A stretch of DNA of 64,000 bases, taken from positions 567,501 through 631,500 of the forward strand of contig LR746277.1 of the NCBI GenBank assembly GCA_902729315.2, written 5' to 3'. The position numbers were made by a program, and so were the translations under genes. The DNA comes from Spirodela intermedia. Its lineage: Eukaryota; Streptophyta; Magnoliopsida; Alismatales; Araceae. The notes beneath the pieces are model-generated. The model searched no databases. It had not been told where the DNA came from and saw only the letters and a program-made list of their open reading frames with translations. This document shows positions 54,101 through 64,000 of this stretch, piece by piece; the stretch's first letter is position 1; every line of letters starts with the position of its first letter.

Positions 54101-54484
54101 GATGATCCGATTATCGGAGAGGTCGAGGTGTTCGAGCTCCGTGAAGGAGGAGAACACGCTGAAATTCAGATACCACGGGTTCGCCAGATCTGGGTCTCCG
54201 CCCAAGTTCGCCAAATGGAGCCGCGTCACCCGTCCGGATTCATCACTGCAGTTGACCAAGGGCCAGCTACAGCAGTCGCCGGCGCCTTGGGTCCAAGAAG
54301 AGAGCAACTTTGAGTAGGAGCCGTCCTTGACGCTCTCCTGCGAAGACCTCAGCTCCAGTAAAGCCGTCCTTTCACGAAGTAGGCACCCATCGCTCGGCGG
54401 CCAGCCGACGTTCAGCAGGAGAACCACTACCAGCACCAACCAAGGTCGGGAAATGGGAGGTGCGGTGGCCGCTTCTGCGGGCAT
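51157..54484 (-). CDS. LRR receptor-like protein (RLP), copy 1
   Basis: Two exons (54484-54076 and 53711-51157) join in frame to 987 aa. The N-terminus has a signal peptide (WLVLVVVLLLNVGWP) and a cysteine-containing LRRNT cap (LLRERTALLELRSS, WTQGAGDCCSWPLVNCS). Exon 2 is a long array of plant extracellular LRRs (LDLSFNKLEGKVP, LNLSGNQLDKGIPSFLGNMS). A non-LRR island follows (around VSQVLYQKPMTPLAIQDVNV), then four more LRRs ending SVAYNRLEGCTPPLKGQF. One membrane helix (ILYGILLASLLTFFLITCSY) and a tail of under ten residues close it; there is no kinase. This is the layout of RLPs, which act at the plasma membrane with adaptor kinases in immunity or development; ligand and role here are unknown. 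The intron falls inside an LRR (AAIS|DLTTVKK), its donor is GTCCTG, and reading through it would hit a stop. The gene shares near-identical tracts with the next copy. Confidence 0.9.
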
Positions 54485-54620
54485 GCTTCCCCAACCCCTC
54501 CTGTAGCCTTCTATTATTCACTCAACAGGCCTGCGATCACCGCCCCAGAGGTGGTGGAGACGTCCCCACTATCTATACGTAACGTATGGCTCGCCAGACA
54601 AAGAAATGGGAGGAGGAAGG

Positions 54621-54623
<3 letters not shown>

Positions 54624-54670
<47 letters not shown>
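54624..54670. repeat. (GA)n tract upstream of the RLP gene
   Basis: About 23 GA dinucleotides begin some 140 bp before the RLP start codon, probably in its promoter or 5' UTR (CT on the coding strand). Confidence 0.9.
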
Positions 54671-54674
<4 letters not shown>

Positions 54675-57239
54675 AGGTGAGAGCGGTGAGGGACAGGGAT
54701 AGAGAACACATTAATAAATTGATCAATAGTAGCGTTTTCTGGTCGGCAGGAACTGTGGAGGAACTAGATCCAGGTCAGCTAGCCGACCTAAACAGAAAAT
54801 GGTCATTAAATCTCCACACTTACAATTCATTATCCGTTTCTATCCGTCGCACAAAATGACCTCAGTTTACAGATGTCAAGAATTATAGACAGCATATATT
54901 GGGAATTTTTCTGCAGCAGTATACACTGACTCCGAGTAGCAAACAATATTTATGCGTCTCTTAATGGGTTTAATATTCAAAAGGGTTCAATTATTTTAAT
55001 TAGTAAGTTCTTCACCTTTGTTAAAATCATAGGTCCCCACAATAGTAAGATAAAGATGATAATGAAGAACATAAGAAAGCGACTTGAACCCCATGAGCAC
55101 GGCAGGATGGAAACATTGAAGCCGGGGGCCATCCGTCTAGCTCAGCTTTAAGTATGCTAGAGACAGTGGGCCATTCAATAAGTAATTTAGTTGACAATGA
55201 GTTGCGGGAGGCATCCCCCTACAATTATTCCTATATAACTGATTGAAAGCTATTCTTAATGAAATCCATCCAGTCTGGTTGGGGCATCATGTGTTTTTGA
55301 CCTAGCCTAGCCATCCTGCCCTAGACCTCAATTCGGGTAACAGTCGAAAAATCTCACAATAGAGGGTCAACAGCCAGCCTAACAGAGACACTATAACAAA
55401 AAAATAGCGCCCACTTATGCCCCTTTGCATGATGTGTAGTGATGATGATTTTTTACACATCCATACCTATGTATTTATAGATGCACATATTCCCATCAAG
55501 GAGGGCATTGGCATAGTGGTGCCATATCTACAGATGTATTTATAGCGCCATTTTACACATCCAGCGTTTGTGACTGAATTGGTTGGAGACTAGCGTCAGT
55601 GGTGCCACTCCACTTGCCCATGAAAGGAGATCTCCCTATTAGAGACAATCCAAGGGATTGTTGTCCCATATGGCTGCCCTAACGTTTTACCACTTAGTCA
55701 TATAGAACACATCCATGATTTTCAAATGTTTCCTTCACTATGGATAATGGTAGCAAAACTGCCTTTTAATCAATAATTTTTTATGTATCTGTATACTATT
55801 ACTAACCTTTAATTAGAGACCTCATTTAATCATTCCTTTAAAACAACACAATAAAATATGCCTAATCAGTCAAAACTTTAATTCTACACTTCATGTTCAA
55901 CTATATGGAGCACATAAAAAAACATATTAGAAAATTCTGAAATCATGATCATAATTAACCAGAATTATGTCACATATTGAATATATCGACGTTATGCAAT
56001 CACAAGGTTTTCAATATAATTGAAAATTTATATTTTAAAATATTTTATGCACTAATCTCATTGTTAGAGGGTGAAAATCATCTACTGTACTTCCTATTTT
56101 TAATTGGGACCTGATGATTTTGAGGATTCTCTTGTAAAGTAGAATACACAATATAGATATGCAAACTAACATGTGCATGTTTGCTAATATTGGGGAAGAA
56201 AGCTTCAAACTACTAATCAAAAGATTTTTTTAATACTCTCAATATCGAGCTAACTCCTCAAGTCTCCATGATATATTCATCTACTGAAGTACTTCTGAAG
56301 TTACTACAATCTTTGAAAGCCTAAGTTGTTTTGATGATGACAACATGCATTGAAGCTTATTTTATTAATTTCATAACAGTAGAATGTACATATGGATGAT
56401 CTTGATTATTGTATCTTGAAGAAGGTCTGTGAACTCTTAAGTGACATTTGTTTAAAGGTAGAAGAGTGATACTGATATATTTCTATATAATAATTAAGGT
56501 AGAATTTAAGTAATTATCTCATGAAGCAATAGAAAATATGAATTATTTAATTTAAAATGTGTTAGTACTACTTTGGAAGTTCTGTGATGAATTTATCTTT
56601 AATTTGGTAATTTTTCTAATTTATTCGATTATGAGTATATTTTTATTTTTAATTAATTTTAATAACATGATTATCTAAGGTTTATAATTTGAGAATTGTT
56701 TTACAATTTATAGGAAATTAATTATTGAGTTAAAACATAGAAAATTAGTTTTTCATAAATTTTTTCAATGAATTTATGAAGAGATTTTCTGGAAAAACCA
56801 AAATAACTAGCGAAAAAGATAGTGATTCATGGCCACATCAATAGGAGGACGTGTCCATGGTTTATAGGCCATGTAAGAATTAGTTACCAAGAAGTCAACA
56901 TGTTATACCATGTCACCTATGTATATGCCATTTTTCTTGCTCTATTTTAGGTAGTGAAAAGAATAGAGAGAGTTCTAGATTTTGACAAGTACATTAAGAT
57001 TGGAATAAAGCTTCAAGGAAAAGAGAAGAAGGTTTTGGGATGAATAAAAGGTGATGAATTGATCAACTTTGAACCTTTTCGAGGTAAGTTCTCCTTGGGT
57101 GACAATGGAGATGAGACAAGCGATAGTGACACTTATGAATCAAATTTCTATTGTTTTTGCGCTTTATTGTCATTTTCGCTGATTCCATAGTATAGGTGAT
57201 AGGTAGATGACAATATTAAACTTTTAAATCTATTTTAAC
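54671..57239. other. RLP upstream region and TE-derived intergenic DNA
   Basis: 54671-55380 is the RLP promoter side and intergenic DNA. A possible CACTA end lies at 55389-55620 (separate entry). Around 56325 TTGTTTTGATGATGACAACA resembles the start of LTRs or internal ends of some plant copia elements; the copia RNase H remnant follows at 57240. No gene is recognised. Confidence 0.45.
55389..55620 (+). mobile_element. Possible CACTA (En/Spm-type) transposon end
   Basis: CACTATAACAAAAAAATAGC at 55389 resembles the plant CACTA terminal motif (CACTACAAxAAAA). The next 200 bp repeat short words (ACACATCCA, GTATTTATAG, AGCGCC) as subterminal regions of such elements do. No opposite end or transposase was found, so it is at most a remnant. 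Confidence 0.35.
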
Positions 57240-57715
57240 ATGTTTTTAATCAATTTCTCATCTAGTTTGTGTTACTCTATTGTTGGGTTAACAGATATGA
57301 GTGAATCAGGTTTAATTCTAAGAGGATACCTAATTTTGTGGGCATTAAATAAACATAGAATGGCTGCATTACCAACAACTAAAACAAAACATATAGCTTT
57401 CAGATTATGTTTCATAAATGTATTAAGGGTTAAATCCTATCCTAAGGATTATAAAATAAATTAGGAAAAAATCCCCTCATTTATTCTATGAAAAACATAG
57501 ACATTAAGCATCAACTTATTCAAAATCATGTAAATAATAATGATACTATTTTGAATTTTATTGACACTGAATGTCACCTAGTCAATATTTTTGCTAAGCT
57601 TTTGAGTAAATACATTAAATTTAGAGGAAATGACGACACATTGTTTAACGTTCTAGGGAAAATATTGAAGAATACTTGCCAAGGATCAATAAAATGGAGA
57701 AAAAAAGTTTGATTT
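57240..57715 (+). mobile_element. Ty1/copia polyprotein remnant (end of reverse transcriptase/RNase H)
   Basis: Two adjacent frames resemble the last part of a copia polyprotein. The first has MAALPTTKTKHIAFRLCF, matching the 'ALSTTEAEYIA' block, and ends in KDYKIN. The second, from 57470, has MKNIDIKHQLIQNHVNNN and FIDTECHLVNIFAKLL, matching 'KHIDIRHHFIRDHV...TxxQLADIFTKPL'. The 'CDNxSAI' portion between them is missing and stops interrupt the reading, so it is inactive. No full LTR pair was identified. Confidence 0.78.
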
Positions 57716-60700
57716 TTTAGCTCACAGTTTCATTCGATTAAAATCTACCTTTTTTATTCCACTTGATTGTCATTTCAGCAAATTTGATCCAACCTAAAAG
57801 CCCAATCAATAGGGGAAATAATAAGAATTTAACTTGATCAAATCTTGACTCATAATCATGCCATAAAAGCGAAATTTTATCTACCATTGATCTATGCCAT
57901 AGTTCTTGAATTCTAACTTATCATTTATTTGAGGTCAAAGAAAAAATCTAGTTGATATAACTCATGTGTAGATGAAAGACCATAGTAAGTCCTCAATTGA
58001 TCTCCTCTTTTACTTTCAGTTTGATCTTCCAATAGAGTATTTTACTTGATTCAATCTTCTTCACTTCATACTGTAACACTTTCCATCTTACCCCATAACC
58101 TAGCCACTCTTCTATTGATGACTCCATTTGATCCCCATTGGTATAACTATGTCAAGCCCAAAAAAGTTGACAGTATTAAAGCAGCATTATCATAGGAGCT
58201 TGGAGCACATTGTCTTCTCAATGATGACAAAAATGGGGATAAAATGCATGTCTTACAACAAAGATACTACACCATGAAGAGGACAAATATGCAGCTTGTG
58301 AAAGAATAGGGAGAGTGAAGCAAAAGAAAGCATAGGGGAAATGAGCACCATGAGGGGGGAGAAAACTTGACAACAACTTCTATTGTTTATATTGATTTAT
58401 GTTAACTTTGATGTTCTGAATTTTTAGTTGGTTAACTTTATTGTTTGACTTGAACTCAAATATTTCTATTTTACATTAGATCGTCCAAGATTTGTGACAT
58501 GAGCAGGGTTGATATACCTGGTTTTGATGTTACAAATATATGTATATCTATATATATATAATTTATTTAACATAGTTTATAATTTATATGAAATTTTTAT
58601 AGTTATGTTTTCATGATTCCATCAATAATAATCAAATTCATGGTGTCAATCCTTGATATTAAAATATTCATCATGCTATGGTTACCTAATCATCGATCAA
58701 TATCAAGTAAAGGATTATCCTTTGATAAAAGAATATAATGGTTAAATGGGTATCGGTAAGTCATGATCATAATATTATTTTTATTTATATATTTGATCTA
58801 ACCATGACACACAACTTCTTGCCCTCCTTAATGGATATAGACAGTGTCTTATTCTCTCCTATGGATGAGTTGTCAAAAGAGTTCAACATAATAAGAGCCA
58901 AAAACGTCTCAAACTCAGACTCCAAGACTAACACATCAACAACATGCATGGAGAAAAGCTTAATGAAAACATTATGATAGGGATTGGGCCTGAAAAAAAA
59001 AGTTGTTTCTTGTCATGTAAGGAAGGTTAAGTCCAAACTTTAAAGAAATAGATAATAGAATAATGAGATTCAAATTATGGAAGGGTCAAAGATTTTAGTA
59101 AACATTCCCAAAAATGGCATGTTTTTTAATGAAATTTCGCAATGTTGGAGATCTTGAAAAGTCGAAAAACTATGAAGGATTACAACTGATAAATAAGAAG
59201 AGGCTTGCGGACAAGTATGATTAATTTTCTAACGATTTTCTAAGTGTATCACGCACCTCCCACTGCAAGCATCAATGATGATACAAAAAAACTTCATCCT
59301 AATCTTTACCCTAATCCTCATCTGATTTTGGCAAAGTGATTAAAATCTGATTCTAGGGAAAAGCTCTCCATCAGGTCCTAAGGTAACTAGGTGGTGAAGG
59401 GAGAGGATACCGTGTGAAGCACAAGGTGCTAGTAGCCAAGTATAACCATAAAAGGTTGGGTGGTTGAGCCCAAGAATGCCAACTTGTATTTATCAAGGAC
59501 AATAGTGAAATAGTGGTAGAACGATTCTTTACAAGCCAGATATAGCCAAGTGAGGGATAAACTACTATAAAAATATTTGGTGTTCTTGATAAGGTGAAAT
59601 TGTGAGGATACACATGTTGACACATAATGATACCCTAATAAATAAGAGGAAAAAATGAATATAGCAAAAACACGAATCTAATTCACCCCCTATCCCCCCT
59701 CTTAGCATTTCACTTAGCCCTAATAAACATTCTATGCTAATACAGACTAAAGATTAAACATATATACACTCAAAAATGCTATGACCTATACATTATGTAT
59801 TTCTAAGCCTAAAAATCACAATTAATTGGTCTTCATGACTTGTATCATTAAAAAAGGAGAGATTACTGAACTAGTAAGATTGATTAAAAGATAGAATTAT
59901 CCTTGATATATGATTAAATACAACACTTTTTAAAATAACTCGCGGTAATAATCTAATATGTATATGTATGTTAATCCACTTATTTTATTCATGACTTATA
60001 ATACTAAACTGAATTACTATTGTTAACTTCGTGTTATGAGATTATTCCTTTGTATTACTACGGAAGATATCATCACTTGCAGAAAAGACAACAATAGAGA
60101 GGGTAATGATTAGAACAATTAAATCAAAAATATTTTTTAAAGTACAATATGAGTGTGAAATCTTACTCATTCTATTATGTACTCAATGTTCTGTCTTTTC
60201 AAATAACTATGATATCAAATTTTCAAGTCACTCATTTTGCGGCACATGATTTTCTCATTATTAAAAAATATGCTTTGAGAAATGGTTATAAATATTCTCA
60301 ATCACCAAAATCATTATTATAAATATTAAGATCAGGATCTAATTTTACTTAAATAAATTTGCAGAAGTCTTGGTTATTTGATCATAATACATAGTTTTAT
60401 AATATTTTAATAAGATCATAATCTGATCTAACTTGACCAAACTGTCCTGCTTCAAATAAAGACGTTGTGTTTTGGCATATGGATTTCTTAGGAGGATATG
60501 TAAATATTCAAAGGACATATCATACTAGTTTTTCTAGTAGTTGAAATTTTTAACTTGTTTTGGTAATATAGATATTGGGAGATAATAGTGGGGAAATCCT
60601 AAAAAATCATGAGTAAATTGGTATTCACATGTCCTTTTTTAAATATATCCAAAATAGAGTAGAATAAGTTCTTGTTGTATAGACTAAGGATATAAAAATT

Positions 60701-60799
60701 GACACTTATCACAAACTACATAGAGAATAAAAAGTGACCATTTCCAACACATGTAGGGTTTTATTTGTGTAGTTGAAATATTGAGAATGAACCATGTCA
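57716..60799. other. Intergenic DNA with probable copia-derived tail
   Basis: Near 58225 TGATGACAAAAATGGGG resembles the polypurine end of copia elements. Near 59672-59710 the minus strand has AGAGGGGGG...GGGGGTGAATTAG, similar to a motif at 21166. Minor ORFs (58738-58977, 59371-59625) are not identifiable. The remainder is AT-rich without recognised features. Confidence 0.45.
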
Positions 60800-61459
60800 A
60801 CTTGAATATTTCATATTCATTAGAAGTAATATTAAGGAAATTATTAAAAACTAACATTGAACAAATTGTGACTCTCTTCAAGTAAAGATGTATATGCAAG
60901 AAAGAAGAAATTAGATCAATGTGTTACATGTCAAACATTTTCCTTTGAAGATTATTATCTCAACATAAAAATAATCATCTTTTGTCACACTATTATTTAA
61001 AAATTAAAAAAAGAGAGTTATTAGTTGAGTGAATTCATATTAGCATATTAATATTTTTGTTGTTAATCAGTAGGTGACTAAATGGAAGATATTGTCACAA
61101 AGCGTATGAGTTGCAGACATCTCTTTTAAAATTTACAATTACACAAAGTTTACTTGTATTATAACTGTGCCAAATGACACCGAAAATCTAATGCACATGA
61201 ATGTGCTATTAATACTGACACAAATAATTGGAGAAATCAATCATACAATCAATAATATCACAATGAAGATGTAAACTGTGATTAATTTTTTGATCACTAG
61301 TTGTAATAATGTCATTACATGGACACTTCATCTGGGGGGCTAGAATTACATTTTGGAGCTGAAGCTGATCAATGAGCTCATTGAGAGTCTAAAATAGATC
61401 AGGAATCTATGTGATGAATAAAACAGTTTCTGTTGATATTCTCTTTTGCTTAAAAGAGT
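60800..61459 (-). repeat. Duplicated 3' flank of the RLP genes
   Basis: Diverged but collinear with 50500-51156. Shared blocks include AATATTTCATATTCATTAGA, the CACAAAG-TTTACTTGTA region, and the C-TGGACACTTCATCTGGGG segment near the gene end. The unit repeats at about 10.3 kb, so the RLP genes arose by tandem duplication including 3' DNA. Confidence 0.75.
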
Positions 61460-64000
61460 TCAGAACCATAAGAAAATTCTATCATATGAACGACTATAGA
61501 GTAAAACAGAAAATGTTATTAAAAAGAAGGTCACGAATGAACTCAAAATAAGACCATATAAGATACCTTCGTCCTTGTAAACATTATCGTCTCCATGTTT
61601 CAGTGGATCACTAGACTTCGAATTGCAGGATCCATCTAAAGGAGGCCCATGTAAGTTTGCATTGCCCTCATAAGAACTCCTATCGAATGTATGAAACTGT
61701 CCTTTCAAAGGTGGAGTGCAACCTTCCAAGCGATTGTATGCAACAGAAAATATTTCCAAGCTTGAGAGTTGTAGCAACTCTGATGGTATTGATCCTTCTA
61801 ATTCATTGTGAGATAAGTCCAAGCTTTCGATACTCTGAAGTCCAGATAAGGTTGTCGGAATCAATCCAGTGAGGTGATTGAAGGAAAGATTGAGTGACTT
61901 TAGAGATGTAAGATTTCCAATACTGTGTGGGATTTGTCCCTCTAAATGATTTGATGATAAATCCATCCCGGCAAACAGGTACAAATTATATCCCGTGTAA
62001 GTATAAAAAGCGCCCTTTATCCTGACGTTTACATCCTGGATTGCAAGAGGGGTCATGGGCTTCTGATAAAGTACTTGTGAAACCCATAGGTGAAGATTAG
62101 ACGCCAATTCAATGTCGAGGTCCGGTCTTCTATTAAGACCAGTATTATCTAAGCATTGCGGAATAACACCTGAAAGATTATTGTGAAAGAGATCTAACAG
62201 GTGTAGATAGTGCAATCTGCATAAATGCGTTGGTATTTCGCCATAAAAGTTGTTCTGACCGAGTAAGAGAATTTTTATTTGCCGTAAACCTTTTGTCAAC
62301 TCCAGATTATCAGTAAATGAGTTACCTCCGAGATTTAGAAATTCAACCTGTACAAAATCGGTAAACTTGTCGTGCACTTTGCCGGACAGGTTGTTCACCT
62401 CCAGATTTAAACGAATTAACCTCATCAATTGTGAGCACTGAGGAATGGACCCTGAGAACATATTGTGCGACATGTCTAACACGGTGAGTGACTCCAGTTT
62501 GCAAAGATCGTGTGGAATTTCACCATGAAATTTGTTGCCTCTTAGAACAAGAGTAGATAATTCCTTGGAAGCCCATATAAACTCAGGAACTTCACCAGAC
62601 AATTGATTATCATGCACATCAAATATTTCAATATTTTGGATGCTTGACAAGCTCCCAGACAAGCTAGTGAAGTTGTTTCCACCCAAATAAGAGATACGAG
62701 GTAGGTTTCCTCTTATCTCCCCAGAAAGTTTGTTGTTCTCAATATTGAGGAATGCAAAGTCTAATTGATTCGGTAATAGAGGAATTTTTCCGCTGAACTG
62801 ATTATTTCCTAGATTGATCATAAAGTAGTTCATCATCCTTTTTTCGAATTGTAAGGAAGGAATGCTTCCAATGAACCTGTTCCCGCTCAAACTCAGGAAA
62901 TTAAGACCAGGAAATATAGTGCTGAAATTTTCTGGCAATGTTCCCCCGATCTTATTTTGATTGAGATCCAACATCATCATCCTCAACGATGGTGTTTTCA
63001 GAGGAGGAAACTCTCCTTCCAATAAGCTGTTACTGAGTTGCACGTACTCTAAGTTGCTATTGTTCTCAAACAACCATGCAGGCAGTGATCCTGAGATGCC
63101 ACTATTAGACAGGTCAACGTAAGTCAAGTAACGCTGCGACTGCAAGAAGAAAGATTTATCGAGGCTTAGATTTTCGCTTAGATCACAGTCAGAGAGAAGG
63201 ACCTCCGACAATTGGAGGATCGCGACTGAGTCTCCATAATCTATTCGAACTTTCAACAAGCTATTGCCAGAGAGTGAAGCAACACGAAGTTTTGAGCATT
63301 TAGTAAGATATTGGAATGAGAAATTCCCACAGAGCTGGTTGTAATCGAGACGTAATTCTTCCAATGAAGACAGGCGGTAGAATGCAGTTGGATGAATTTC
63401 CCCTTTTATATGATTTTCTCTCATATCCAAATGTTGAAGGGAAGTCATATTCCCGAGAGATATGGGCATTCTCCCCTCAAATCTGTTGTTGTCAATCTTT
63501 AGTGTAGCCAGCTTCTTTAGACACCCCAAGAACTCAGGGATCTTCCCGCCCAAGTTATTCCAACCGAGATCTAACAAGGCCAGCTCGCTTATGTTCCCAA
63601 GAAACTTCGGCATCTCGCCAGTTAGAGAGGTTTGTCGCAGATGCAATTGACGAAGGGAAGACATGTTCCCTAGAAAAGAAGGTATTCCTTTGTCCAATTG
63701 GTTTCCGCTAAGATTCAGGATTCTCAGCTTCTTTAAATGGCCGAGAACATAAGGCATCCCCACTTGAAGTCCATTTCCGGTGAGGTCCAAGGCATGTAAG
63801 TTGCTCAAGTTTCCTACAAAGGTTGGTATCCCCCCTCTCAAGTTGTTGTAACGAAGATTCAGTATCTCTAACTTTCTTAGTTCTCCTAGACAGTCCGGTA
63901 AATCCCCCAAGTCATTCCTGCTGAGATCTAATTTCGTCAATCCATTTAGGAATCGTATGGAGCAGGGTACCTTACCTTCCAACTTGTTGGAGCTCAAATC
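61460..64000 (-). CDS. LRR receptor-like protein (RLP), copy 2, truncated by the window edge
   Basis: An open frame runs from the window end to the stop at 61460, covering all but about the first 30 nt of the exon equivalent to exon 2 of the first RLP gene; exon 1 and the start lie outside. At least 845 residues are visible. They show the same LRR array, the same island (around VSQVLYQKPMTPLAIQDVNV), the same last LRRs, then a different tail: YEGNANLHGPPLDGSC, membrane helix ILYGLILSSFVTFFLITFSV and a slightly longer cytoplasmic end (YSRSYDRIFLWF). No stop or frameshift is visible, so it is probably functional. LRR residues in the first third and the C-terminal segment differ from copy 1, while the middle and end of the ectodomain are almost identical. 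Confidence 0.87.
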   Translation of the reverse strand, partial: DLSSNKLEGKVPCSIRFLNGLTKLDLSRNDLGDLPDCLGELRKLEILNLRYNNLRGGIPTFVGNLSNLHALDLTGNGLQVGMPYVLGHLKKLRILNLSGNQLDKGIPSFLGNMSSLRQLHLRQTSLTGEMPKFLGNISELALLDLGWNNLGGKIPEFLGCLKKLATLKIDNNRFEGRMPISLGNMTSLQHLDMRENHIKGEIHPTAFYRLSSLEELRLDYNQLCGNFSFQYLTKCSKLRVASLSGNSLLKVRIDYGDSVAILQLSEVLLSDCDLSENLSLDKSFFLQSQRYLTYVDLSNSGISGSLPAWLFENNSNLEYVQLSNSLLEGEFPPLKTPSLRMMMLDLNQNKIGGTLPENFSTIFPGLNFLSLSGNRFIGSIPSLQFEKRMMNYFMINLGNNQFSGKIPLLPNQLDFAFLNIENNKLSGEIRGNLPRISYLGGNNFTSLSGSLSSIQNIEIFDVHDNQLSGEVPEFIWASKELSTLVLRGNKFHGEIPHDLCKLESLTVLDMSHNMFSGSIPQCSQLMRLIRLNLEVNNLSGKVHDKFTDFVQVEFLNLGGNSFTDNLELTKGLRQIKILLLGQNNFYGEIPTHLCRLHYLHLLDLFHNNLSGVIPQCLDNTGLNRRPDLDIELASNLHLWVSQVLYQKPMTPLAIQDVNVRIKGAFYTYTGYNLYLFAGMDLSSNHLEGQIPHSIGNLTSLKSLNLSFNHLTGLIPTTLSGLQSIESLDLSHNELEGSIPSELLQLSSLEIFSVAYNRLEGCTPPLKGQFHTFDRSSYEGNANLHGPPLDGSCNSKSSDPLKHGDDNVYKDEGILYGLILSSFVTFFLITFSVLLYSRSYDRIFLWF

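Noticed and set aside
54128-54317. Plus-strand ORFs over RLP exon 1
   Set aside because: Antisense shadows of the GC-rich first exon.

Overview
The window is nuclear DNA of a flowering plant. The evidence is multi-exon genes with GT-AG introns, plant-specific families (heparanase-like GH79, nodulin-like MFS, LRR receptor-like proteins), remnants of Ty3/gypsy, Ty1/copia and possibly CACTA elements, and long (GA)n/(CT)n tracts just upstream of several genes. Several first exons are much richer in GC than later ones, which would suit a monocot or an early-diverging angiosperm, but the species cannot be named from this sequence.

Layout. 0.4-10 kb: two NUB1-like (NEDD8 ultimate buster) copies in tandem on the minus strand. 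The first looks intact (11 exons, 538 aa). The second is open in all 11 exons except for one in-frame TAG. A broken piece of a heparanase-like gene lies between them. 13.2-16.9 kb: an intact nine-exon heparanase-like gene (GH79, about 539 aa). 17-28 kb: a rearranged block in which an inverted repeat carries the promoter and first exon of the MFS gene plus a decayed gag. Between the arms are a putative LTR with primer-binding site and three broken copies of heparanase-like exons 3-4. 27.4-30.4 kb: the intact nodulin-like MFS transporter gene (three exons, 566 aa). 31.3-31.9 kb: a single-exon SAM-domain gene. 35.9-36.3 kb: a 185-bp tandem duplication with weak TBL/PMR5-like coding traces. 38.2-44.5 kb: an eight-exon SLC35F5-like (EamA/DMT) transporter gene (396 aa). 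44.5-51 kb: AT-rich intergenic DNA. 51.2-54.5 kb and 61.5 kb to the window end: two tandem LRR receptor-like protein genes, the second cut by the window edge, with copia and possible CACTA remnants between them.

The genes do not form a pathway. The theme is local duplication and decay: a NUB1 plus heparanase-like block appears to have been duplicated and partly lost, the MFS first exon was copied in inverted orientation next to the heparanase-like gene, and the LRR genes show a mosaic of near-identical and diverged stretches typical of gene conversion.
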